A stretch of DNA of 18,868 nucleotides from an uncultured Bacilli bacterium (GTDB lineage Bacteria; Bacillota_I; Bacilli_A; RF39; UBA660), in NCBI GenBank assembly GCA_934162325.1, contig CAKPIH010000024.1, positions 1 through 18,868 of the forward strand. Direction: 5' to 3'. Both the position numbers and the translations under genes were made by a program. The stretch's first letter is position 1, and every line of letters starts with the position of its first letter. Below, piece after piece: positions 8,190 to 13,885 of the stretch. The notes under the pieces were generated by a model, which did not search any database, was not told where the DNA came from, and saw nothing but the letters and a program-made list of their open reading frames with translations.

Positions 8190-8299
8190 AATAATATTAA
8201 GATATCATATTCGGGGTGAAACGCTTTCTAACTAAGATAATTCCAAATAAAAAAATATATATATGTTATTAAAAAACGAACATATATTTTAAAAAAGTA

Positions 8300-8328
8300 T
8301 TGCTATTTTTATAACTTTTTAGTATAAT
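8300..8328 (+). promoter_or_regulatory. Promoter of the convergent small RNA
   Basis: TTGCTA (8300-8305), exactly 17 bp, TATAAT (8323-8328). No ORF of useful size follows before the terminator at 8411, so it should drive a noncoding RNA. Confidence 0.75.
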
Positions 8329-8334
8329 GTATAT

Positions 8335-8437
8335 GAAGAGAGAAATTTATCCATAATAAAAATGGGTAACACCTATGTTTGAAAGGTGTTCTCTCCGTTG
8401 TTTTGTAAACGAAGCACCCCCCTGTGGTGCTTCTTTT
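8335..8437 (+). ncRNA. Putative antitoxin RNA of a type I toxin-antitoxin locus
   Basis: A transcript of about 103 nt is predicted, from the promoter at 8300-8328 to the hairpin terminator at 8411-8433. It contains an internal hairpin (AACACC 8368-8373 with GGTGTT 8385-8390) and the block AAAAATGG (8358-8365). Both AAAAATGG and GGTGTT recur in the same order and orientation at 8598-8605 and 8622-8627, inside the 5' leader of the opposing toxin mRNA, so the two RNAs can pair there and in the shared terminator. This convergent arrangement with direct repeats and a shared bidirectional terminator is that of the enterococcal par (Fst) system. Only a few very short reading frames are present. Identity is inferred from architecture, not sequence similarity. 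Confidence 0.55.
8411..8433. terminator. Shared bidirectional terminator of the toxin and small RNA
   Basis: Stem GAAGCACC (8411-8418) with GGTGCTTC (8426-8433), an unusually GC-rich 8-bp helix for this window. On the plus strand it is followed by TTTTGTC; on the minus strand the tail is weaker (GTTTACAAAA). It lies 6 nt past the stop of the 25-aa toxin-like ORF. Confidence 0.85.
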
Positions 8438-8439
8438 GT

Positions 8440-8517
8440 CTATCTTCTACGCATCATATTATCTATATAGATAATAGTGATAAGAGTAATCCAAGCAAGT
8501 GCAAGGACTAGTTCCAT
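8440..8517 (-). CDS. 25-aa hydrophobic peptide, putative type I toxin
   Basis: ATG at 8517, stop TAG at 8442-8440; the product starts MELVLALAWITLITIIY and ends with an acidic-Asn turn and three Arg. It is one continuous membrane helix with a strongly basic C-terminus, the usual plan of small type I toxins (Fst, TxpA, BsrG, Ibs groups), though it is not a clear member of any of these. AGGAG lies at 8531-8527, 9 nt from the ATG. Just upstream, TCCT can pair with this AGGA across a 9-nt loop, which could mask the site. A GC-rich terminator follows at once. Predicted action is membrane insertion and depolarisation; a harmless small membrane protein is the main alternative. Confidence 0.6.
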   Translation of the reverse strand: MELVLALAWITLITIIYIDNMMRRR

Positions 8518-8563
8518 TACTCAAATCTCCTAACCCCCTGAGGATGAAAGAAAACTTTTTCAT
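8459..8563 (-). CDS. 34-codon leader ORF overlapping the toxin frame (mok-like)
   Basis: ATG at 8563 and TAA at 8461-8459, preceded by AAGGAG (8578-8573) with the same 9-nt spacing as the toxin gene. The frame is +1 relative to the toxin and runs through the toxin's Shine-Dalgarno site and start, ending inside it. The product (MKKFSFILRGLGDLSNG, then Cys- and Tyr-rich) looks like no known family. A translated leader that overlaps the toxin and opens its ribosome binding site is known from hok/sok (mok); that is the proposed role. It could also be chance. Confidence 0.35.
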   Translation of the reverse strand: MKKFSFILRGLGDLSNGTSPCTCLDYSYHYYLYR

Positions 8564-8636
8564 ACAGAATCACTCCTTCCTCCCAGAGATACTCGGGAAA
8601 AATGGAGAGATACATCTTATTGGTGTTACCTAGATA

Positions 8637-8665
8637 ATTGTGCTATATTTATACTTAATAGTCAA
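8637..8665 (-). promoter_or_regulatory. Predicted promoter of the toxin mRNA
   Basis: TTGACT (8665-8660), 17-bp spacer, CACAAT (8642-8637; 4 of 6 match) on the minus strand. The transcript would start near 8630, giving a leader of about 113 nt that contains both blocks complementary to the small RNA. Confidence 0.5.
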
Positions 8666-8710
8666 TATAATATGACTATTTATTTTAATTTATATATACA
8701 TACAATTGTT

Positions 8711-8744
8711 TATAATAGAGACTATTAATATAGGCTCTATTATA
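8711..8744. repeat. Long AT-rich hairpin downstream of nrdG
   Basis: TATAATAGAG (8711-8720) pairs with CTCTATTATA (8735-8744). After one mismatch there is an inner CTAT/ATAG stem around a TAAT loop. The layout (outer stem, one mismatch, CTAT-4 nt-ATAG) is the same as the hairpin at 8158-8189, on the other side of the toxin-antitoxin locus. No gene is seen in 8666-8782. Confidence 0.55.
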
Positions 8745-8782
8745 CCACGGAAAACTTAAATTTATTTAAGGTTGAAGTGGCA

Positions 8783-8819
8783 AAAGAAAAAGAGATTAGA
8801 TATAAATTCTATCTCTTTT
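8783..8819 (-). terminator. Terminator of the nrd operon, overlapping the nrdG 3' end
   Basis: On the minus strand AAAAGAGATAGA pairs with TCTAATCTCTTTT around a short AT loop, followed by TTTCTTTT. The left arm and loop are made of the last codons of nrdG, so stop codon and terminator are merged. Confidence 0.8.
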
Positions 8820-9353
8820 ATTTTTAACTTTCTTTTCAGTATAATATTTATCTACTAAAACAATTTCTTTATTTTTAAGACTTAACTTAGTATCAATAAT
8901 TCTTTGATTAGTAGAACCTCTAAAAACACAATCTAAACTCTTTTTTTCTAAAATAAATGGACCATCTACTAAAACATCGATAAGTTTTAAAAATTCAATT
9001 ATTTTAGGATTATCTTTAGCTAGTTTAATAAGTGTTTCATAAGTAAAACCAGTATAACACCATATATTCATCTTTTTACTTTTAATATATTTAGCAATCT
9101 CTATACATTCTTCTACTTGATAGAAAGGATCTCCTCCCGAAAAAGTAATACCATCTTGTCCTTCTAATGCATCAATTTGTTCTTTAACTTCTTCGATATC
9201 AATTAGAAAACCATCATCAAAAGAATGAGTCTGAGGATTTTGACATCCAGGGCACTTATGTAAGCACCCTTGTGTCCATAGTACTGCTCTTATACCTTCA
9301 CCATCTACTATACTATCAGGCATAAGAACAGGACTAGCAAGTCTAATCTTCAT
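8796..9353 (-). CDS. nrdG: Anaerobic ribonucleotide reductase activating protein (radical SAM)
   Basis: A 185-aa iron-sulfur enzyme that uses S-adenosylmethionine to generate the glycyl radical on the class III reductase. The radical-SAM cluster motif C-x3-C-x2-C is at C30, C34 and C37 (GCLHKCPGC). It is preceded by DGEGIRAVLWTQG and followed by the FSGGDP motif (SAM binding) at about residue 72. Length is within the family range (150-200 aa). The ATG overlaps the stop of the upstream small glycyl-radical gene (TAATG), so activator and its substrate peptide are co-translated. The C-terminal 20 residues are basic (EKKVKNKRDR). Confidence 0.95.
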   Translation of the reverse strand: MKIRLASPVLMPDSIVDGEGIRAVLWTQGCLHKCPGCQNPQTHSFDDGFLIDIEEVKEQIDALEGQDGITFSGGDPFYQVEECIEIAKYIKSKKMNIWCYTGFTYETLIKLAKDNPKIIEFLKLIDVLVDGPFILEKKSLDCVFRGSTNQRIIDTKLSLKNKEIVLVDKYYTEKKVKNKRDRIYI

Positions 9354-9523
9354 TATTTATTAGATAGTAATCCTTCAGTACCGTGTTTTACTCTATCTCT
9401 TTCTTCTGCTCTTTTACCATTATTAAATCTGTCTACAGTACCTACTAGATATCCAGTAATTCTTCTAATTCTTTCAAAACCTACACCCTCACCTACTAAT
9501 TTTTCTTTAGTTTCTTCTTTCAT
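9353..9523 (-). CDS. Separate glycyl-radical peptide of class III ribonucleotide reductase (NrdD C-terminal segment)
   Basis: A 56-aa gene: ATG 9523, TAA 9355-9353. The protein holds FERIRRITGYLVGTVDRFNN (residues 16-35) followed by GKRAEERDRVKHG. In typical NrdD this stretch is the extreme C-terminus, and the Gly of the R-[VI]-x-G-Y motif (here G24) carries the radical. Here it is its own gene with an AGAGGT ribosome binding site, 22 nt after the nrdD stop codon. It is neither truncated nor frameshifted, and is translationally coupled to nrdG. It should bind NrdD to complete the active site. Whether the two chains work as a split enzyme is inference. Confidence 0.85.
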   Translation of the reverse strand: MKEETKEKLVGEGVGFERIRRITGYLVGTVDRFNNGKRAEERDRVKHGTEGLLSNK

Positions 9524-9545
9524 TTTAATTACCTCTTTTCTTTAT

Positions 9546-11843
9546 TTAACAATTACAACTATTTTTATAGTCATTTACTCTTTCTATTGGAACACCTTCA
9601 TATGCTTTTCTACCACATCCAGGACAAACGTCTCCGATTACACCAACATAACCACATACTGGATCTCTATCTACTGGATGGTTAATTGCAGCATATCCCA
9701 TATCATTTTCATACATTAATCTAATTATCTTTTCAAATGCTTCTAAGTTATTAGTAGTATCTCCATCTAATTCTATATAACTAATATGACCAGCATTAGT
9801 ATATTTATGATATGGACCTTCCTTCTTAATTTTATTTACTATTGATATATTATAATATACTGGTACATGGAATGAATTAGTATAGTATTCTCTATCAGTA
9901 ACACCTTTAATCTTACCATATACAGCCTTATCTATATTAATAAATCTACCAGATAAACCTTCTGCTGGAGTAGCAAGTAAAGTAAAGTTTAACTTATATT
10001 CCTTAGCATACTCATCACATCTATTTCTCATAAATTCAATAATCTCAAGTCCTAATTTTTGAGCCTCATCACTTTCACCATGATGTTTACCAATTAAAGC
10101 TTTAAGACATTCAGCAAGCCCTATAAAACCAATTGATAAAGTACCATGCTTAAGTATCTTTCTTAGTCTATCATTAGGTTTTAATTTATCTGAATCTATC
10201 CATACTCCTTGTCCTAATAAGAATGGGAAATTATAAAGTCTCTTATTACATTGAATTTCAAATCTTTCAAGTAATTGATCTTTAACTAAATCCATTAGTT
10301 CTCCTAGTTCTTCGTAGAAGCCTTTCATATCAGTTTCATCATTTCTTACAATACCATGCTTAATACCAAGTCTAGGTAAGTTAATTGAAGTAAATGATAA
10401 ATTACCTCTACCAGGAGTAACTGCTTTGTCTTCATCTACAACATTACCAATTACTCTAGTTCTACATCCCATATATCCTACTTCAGTATTATAATCCCCT
10501 TTAAAATAAGGTTTATTAAATGATGAATCCATAAATGAGAAGTTAGGGAATAATCTCTTTGAAGATACCTTACATGATAATTTAAATAAATCATAGTTAG
10601 GATCTTCTGGATCATAGTTTACACCTTTCTTAACTTTAAATATTGATATTGGGAATATTGGAGTTTCATTCTTACCAAGTCCAGCATCAACAGATAATAA
10701 GAAATTCTTAATAACCATTCTACCTTCAGGTGATGTATCAGTACCAAAGTTAATACTAGAAAATGGTACTTGAGCCCCTGCTCTTGAATGCATTGTATTT
10801 AGATTATGTACAAATGCTTCCATAGCTTGATATGTTTGTCTATCTGTTTTCTTATAAGCTGTTTCATAAGCTTTTTCAAATATTCTCTTTACTTCAGTAC
10901 TTTCTTTATAAATAGGTTCAAATATAGTAATATCTAAGTCAATACTAGATAACTTATCAATTTCTTTCTCTACTCTATCCATATTTATAAAACTAATAAA
11001 ATCAGTAAAATCTAATAATTCATATACTGCTTGTTTAAACATTTTTTTAAATGTTTTAAGTACACCAGGCGCTAAATAATAGTCAAATGCTGGTATTGAT
11101 TGCCCTCCATGTTGATCATTTTGATTAGATTGAATAGCTATTGCCGCTAGTGCTGAATAACTCATAATATCTTTAGGTTCTCTAAGATGTCCATGTCCAG
11201 TAGAAAAACCACCTTTAAATAATTTGTTCAAATCTATTTGCATACAAGTAGTAGTACCCATAGCTTCAAAATCCATATCATGAATATGAATATCACCATT
11301 ATCATGAGCTTCGGCAAATTTCTTTTTCATTAAATATGTCTCAGTAAATACTCTTGATATAGTACTACCAAATTGTAACATAGTACCCATTGCAGAATTA
11401 CCATCAATATTAGCATTCTCTCTTTTACTATCTTCTTCGTTCGCAGACTTAAGTCCAAGTCCTTCAATACTCTTCTGCAGCTTAGCTTGAATTTTATCAT
11501 CTCTAAAAGCTATACGAGCTGCTGCTCTTCTTTGACGATATTCTGAAAATGATTCATATACATCAATATAATCATATTTTTTTAGCATATCTTCAATCAA
11601 GTCTTGAACTTCCTCTATTTTTATTTTTCCTAGTGGTAAATATTCTTTAGCTATCTTTTTAATAACTGCTTGATATACTTTTTGAATATCTTTCTCACTA
11701 TATTTTTTTTCATCTTCTTCAATTAAAATACTATCAAAGCCCTTCTTAATAGCAAGAGCAACTTTAGTTCCATCAAACTCTACTTTCTTACCATTTCTTT
11801 TAACCACTTCAATAGTTTCTAACTTTTCTTCAGTTTCAACCAT
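9546..11843 (-). CDS. nrdD: Anaerobic ribonucleoside-triphosphate reductase, large part
   Basis: This 765-aa class III reductase makes dNTPs without oxygen. An N-terminal ATP-cone (about residues 11-100, VVKRNGKKVEFDGTKVALAI) gives allosteric control. The ten-stranded barrel holds the conserved stretches TTTCMQIDL (C200), AIQSNQNDQHGGQ (237-248), MHSRAGAQVPFSSINFGTDT (351-370) and MGCRTRV (C460); C200 and C460 are candidates for the active-site cysteines. The C-terminus has VCGYVGVIGDVCPGCG (C730, C740, C743), a zinc-type motif, and ends in SCNC (C763, C765). The usual RxxGY glycyl-radical segment that should follow is missing and is supplied by the next gene. AGGAGGA precedes the ATG. First gene of nrdD - small gene - nrdG. 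Confidence 0.95.
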   Translation of the reverse strand: MVETEEKLETIEVVKRNGKKVEFDGTKVALAIKKGFDSILIEEDEKKYSEKDIQKVYQAVIKKIAKEYLPLGKIKIEEVQDLIEDMLKKYDYIDVYESFSEYRQRRAAARIAFRDDKIQAKLQKSIEGLGLKSANEEDSKRENANIDGNSAMGTMLQFGSTISRVFTETYLMKKKFAEAHDNGDIHIHDMDFEAMGTTTCMQIDLNKLFKGGFSTGHGHLREPKDIMSYSALAAIAIQSNQNDQHGGQSIPAFDYYLAPGVLKTFKKMFKQAVYELLDFTDFISFINMDRVEKEIDKLSSIDLDITIFEPIYKESTEVKRIFEKAYETAYKKTDRQTYQAMEAFVHNLNTMHSRAGAQVPFSSINFGTDTSPEGRMVIKNFLLSVDAGLGKNETPIFPISIFKVKKGVNYDPEDPNYDLFKLSCKVSSKRLFPNFSFMDSSFNKPYFKGDYNTEVGYMGCRTRVIGNVVDEDKAVTPGRGNLSFTSINLPRLGIKHGIVRNDETDMKGFYEELGELMDLVKDQLLERFEIQCNKRLYNFPFLLGQGVWIDSDKLKPNDRLRKILKHGTLSIGFIGLAECLKALIGKHHGESDEAQKLGLEIIEFMRNRCDEYAKEYKLNFTLLATPAEGLSGRFINIDKAVYGKIKGVTDREYYTNSFHVPVYYNISIVNKIKKEGPYHKYTNAGHISYIELDGDTTNNLEAFEKIIRLMYENDMGYAAINHPVDRDPVCGYVGVIGDVCPGCGRKAYEGVPIERVNDYKNSCNC

Positions 11844-11870
11844 ACTTCTTCCTCCTACCTTACAGATACC

Positions 11871-11899
11871 ATTATATAGTCTAGAAAGATCTTTGTCAA
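11871..11899 (-). promoter_or_regulatory. Consensus promoter of the nrd operon with internal palindrome
   Basis: TTGACA (11899-11894), 17 bp, TATAAT (11876-11871): perfect in both hexamers and the strongest promoter in the window. The spacer holds the perfect palindrome AAAGATCTTT (11885-11894), which touches the -35. I see no classical NrdR box. The leader is short, about 20 nt. Confidence 0.9.
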
Positions 11900-12213
11900 T
11901 ACTTTTTGTTCGTATTTTTTATTTTTTACATTTTTTCTGTTTTTTTAGTTTTTTTGTTTTTTCTGTTTTTATGTTTTTTGTATTTTTTATATTTTTATCA
12001 AATTATTATTTTTGTATCTTATATTGTATAATCGCTTATATTTAAAGGCTTTATATATATTTTTATTAATTTTATTTGTAAATTATTTTTTCTATTTTTT
12101 CTTATTTTATAAAATATATTGTTTCTTATTTATTTGATTTTTTTCAATTTTATAATTTTAATATACAAGTTAACTGTTCGTGTATTTTAAATATAATTCC
12201 TTATAAATAAAGC
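11900..12213. other. Gene-free AT-rich intergenic region with A-tract array
   Basis: No ORF, RNA gene or promoter I would defend. From 11903 to 11996 there are eleven runs of five to seven T on the plus strand (A on the minus strand), centred about 7-10 bp apart (one gap of about 12) and directly upstream of the nrd -35. Such a run is likely to bend DNA or act as an UP element for the nrd promoter. The remainder (12000-12213) is plain AT-rich sequence. Confidence 0.6.
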
Positions 12214-12253
12214 AATTAAAAAGAGAAAAAACTAGTAGTTAACTTTTTCTCTT
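12214..12253 (-). terminator. Terminator of the AlbA_2-domain gene
   Basis: Stem AAGAGAAAAA with TTTTTTCTCTT around a GTTAACTACTAG loop on the minus strand, followed by TTTAATT. It is 14 nt past the stop at 12267. Confidence 0.8.
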
Positions 12254-12266
12254 ACAAACAAATATT

Positions 12267-13574
12267 TTATCTTAATGTATAATATGTATTTCTGCCTATT
12301 CCATCTGATTTAATAATTCTGTTTTCAACCATTTTACTTAATATCTCTTTAGATCTTGATTTTGAAATATCTAGTAATTGCTCTACTATCAACCTATTAA
12401 TTGTACCATTCTTCTTCAAATATTGAACAATCAAATCTTCTTGTGACAAGTCAACGACTTCATTTGTCTTTTCTTCATCAGCATAAACATAATTAGTATT
12501 GTACAAAATAACTTTAAATGAATTGTCGGTATTCTTTAAGACCGGTTTTTTATTATACTCTTCATATGACTCAAATATTCTTTCTATACCTGTACCAAAA
12601 CTTTCTACATATTTTAATCTATAAAAAATGTTGGCTAAATTAGGGTTTCTTGTCTCGGATACGCCTGAATATAAATCATTTACAGAAAGGCCTTTTATTA
12701 AACCACCTAATGAGGTTATTTCAATTCGATCATCAAATAGAGAAATTAGAATACTTCCACTATAATTGTATTCTCGATGAATAATTGCATTAAGTAAAGC
12801 TTCTCTAATTGCATATTCTGGATAATCCATATTATCTATTCTTTCAAGTCCTATAATTTTTCCTTTTGTTTTGTTATATAAATTAACGTATTCAAAAACT
12901 TCATTTGCCTGTTTTAATACCGAACCGGAAAACTCTTTTCTATCTTTAAATTCTAATTTATTATTGCCTACAAAAATAGCACATTTAATGGTATAAGGAT
13001 TTTCATCAGATAATAATAATCCTAAGTTAGTGTATTTACCACTTAAATTAGTTATGTTTAATGTTTTCATTTTACTTTTATCCATAACAATATTGTGTTT
13101 TTTAAAAATATTTTTTATATACTCAAAATGTAATTTTTGATTAATAGATACCATGGTCTCAAAATTTTGATTTTGAGTATCAAAAATCATCTTTTTAATA
13201 CTTTCTTCACTAGCAGGAATACTAGTATTTCCGTATCTTAGATAAACTCCAGACGATTTTAAACCTTTATCTGCTAAATAATAAGGTTTGTTAGGAGCAT
13301 CCATAACTTTTATAAGTATAACATTTTTATCTTCAATTTTCTCCATACTTATTTTAGTATATAAAGTTAAATCTGATTTTATTCCTTCTCTAATCATTCC
13401 ACTTAAAGCTTCGATATTTTCATCAATATCTTTTATTCCAATTACTGTTCCGTCATCTGCAATACCAATATAAATATTGCCACCTCCAGAATTAGCAAAG
13501 GCTACTATCTCTTTTTTTATATCTTTGGTTAATTCTTGTTTTAACTCAGTATTTTCATTTTCGATAAACATCAT
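12267..13574 (-). CDS. AlbA_2 (Schlafen-type) plus RecG-like ATPase domain putative transcriptional regulator
   Basis: Start set at ATG 13574 (435 aa), because AGAGGTGAT lies just upstream and the promoter at 13594-13622 would lie inside any longer form. Residues 1-125 are an AlbA_2 domain: ENTELKQELTKDIKKEIVAFANSGGGNIYIGIADDGTVIG, then GVYLRYGNTS. The middle (about 245-360) is the RecG-like HATPase_c_4 module: YAIREALLNAIIHREYNY, the GGL-x-GLS strand, SETRNPNLANI, and ESFGTGIERI. The last 55 residues (LIVQYLKKNGTINRLIVEQLLDISKSRSKEIL) form a winged helix. Such proteins are often annotated as ATP-binding regulators; the true role is unsettled and some homologues sit in mobile or defence loci. 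It is a single-gene unit with its own promoter and terminator. Confidence 0.85.
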   Translation of the reverse strand: MMFIENENTELKQELTKDIKKEIVAFANSGGGNIYIGIADDGTVIGIKDIDENIEALSGMIREGIKSDLTLYTKISMEKIEDKNVILIKVMDAPNKPYYLADKGLKSSGVYLRYGNTSIPASEESIKKMIFDTQNQNFETMVSINQKLHFEYIKNIFKKHNIVMDKSKMKTLNITNLSGKYTNLGLLLSDENPYTIKCAIFVGNNKLEFKDRKEFSGSVLKQANEVFEYVNLYNKTKGKIIGLERIDNMDYPEYAIREALLNAIIHREYNYSGSILISLFDDRIEITSLGGLIKGLSVNDLYSGVSETRNPNLANIFYRLKYVESFGTGIERIFESYEEYNKKPVLKNTDNSFKVILYNTNYVYADEEKTNEVVDLSQEDLIVQYLKKNGTINRLIVEQLLDISKSRSKEILSKMVENRIIKSDGIGRNTYYTLR

Positions 13575-13593
13575 TTTTATCACCTCTGGTATT

Positions 13594-13622
13594 ATTATAC
13601 ACAAATATTTTAAAAATATCAA
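13594..13622 (-). promoter_or_regulatory. Promoter of the AlbA_2 gene
   Basis: TTGATA (13622-13617), 17 bp, TATAAT (13599-13594) on the minus strand. The GC-rich repeat array begins 6 bp upstream of the -35. Confidence 0.8.
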
Positions 13623-13628
13623 CTCTTT

Positions 13629-13668
13629 CGGCCGGTTTTCGGCCGGTTTTCGGCCGGTTTTCGGCCGG
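13629..13668. repeat. Four tandem CGGCCGG repeats, 11-bp period
   Basis: CGGCCGG at 13629-13635, 13640-13646, 13651-13657 and 13662-13668, each separated by TTTT, giving a period of 11 bp, about one helical turn. Each unit contains the palindrome CGGCCG. Such GC-rich blocks are unique in this AT-rich window. Placement just upstream of the -35 suggests a multi-site operator for a protein binding one face of the helix. A neutral microsatellite-like expansion is the alternative. Confidence 0.9.
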
Positions 13669-13703
13669 TCATACTTTTTTAGTTCATTTTTTTAATATGA
13701 AAA

Positions 13704-13728
13704 GAAAAAAAAACTAACCATATTAGTT
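13704..13728 (-). terminator. Terminator of tRNA-Leu
   Basis: AACTAA / TTAGTT stem with loop TATGG on the minus strand, followed by a long T-run, 18 nt after the tRNA CCA end. Confidence 0.8.
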
Positions 13729-13745
13729 AGATTTATATACATATT

Positions 13746-13831
13746 TGGTACCAGCCAAGGGACTTGAACCCTCACACTATCACTAGTAGTAGATTTTGAG
13801 TCTACCGCGTCTACCATTCCGCCAGGCTGGC
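13746..13831 (-). tRNA. tRNA-Leu(CAA)
   Basis: An 86-nt class II tRNA on the minus strand. The acceptor stem GCCAGCC pairs with GGCTGGT (a G-U closing pair), with discriminator A and encoded CCA (13748-13746). The D arm is GGCGGAATGGTAGACGC, the anticodon stem-loop GTAGA-CTCAAAA-TCTAC gives CAA, and the long variable arm is TACTAGTGATAGTGT. The T arm reads AGGGTTCAAGTCCCT. It reads UUG leucine codons. Confidence 0.97.
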
Positions 13832-13834
13832 ATT

Positions 13835-13871
13835 ACTACTAAATTATATAATAATTTTAGTAGTTTGTAAA
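13835..13871 (-). promoter_or_regulatory. tRNA-Leu promoter overlapped by a near-palindrome
   Basis: TTTACA (13871-13866), 17 bp, TATAAT (13848-13843) on the minus strand. An imperfect inverted repeat of about 30 nt (13835-13864, ACTACTAAA at each end) covers the -10 and start region. It could also serve as a terminator for the gene ending at 13886, but lacks a T-tract. Confidence 0.75.
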
Positions 13872-13885
13872 TAATTTTCTATCAT

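Noticed and set aside
8274..8290. CGAAC half-sites (also near 11910 and 12180) as LexA boxes
   Set aside because: The matching GTTCG half is absent at 4-nt spacing in each case, so no SOS operator can be claimed.
8251..8291. AT-only inverted repeat (AAAATATAT ... ATATATTTT) before the small-RNA promoter
   Set aside because: Purely AT; expected by chance in this composition and with no tail or gene to terminate.
8440..8517. SpoVM-like sporulation peptide as identity of the 25-aa ORF
   Set aside because: Similar size, but it is a long hydrophobic helix with a basic tail, without SpoVM's amphipathic Pro/Gly pattern.
13629..13668. CRISPR array
   Set aside because: Units are 7 bp with identical TTTT spacers; this is a simple tandem repeat, not repeat-spacer structure.
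13477..13695. Plus-strand ORF spanning the CGGCCGG repeats
   Set aside because: It is mostly antisense to the AlbA_2 gene and reads through the repeat only because three 11-bp units equal 33 nt. No ribosome site.
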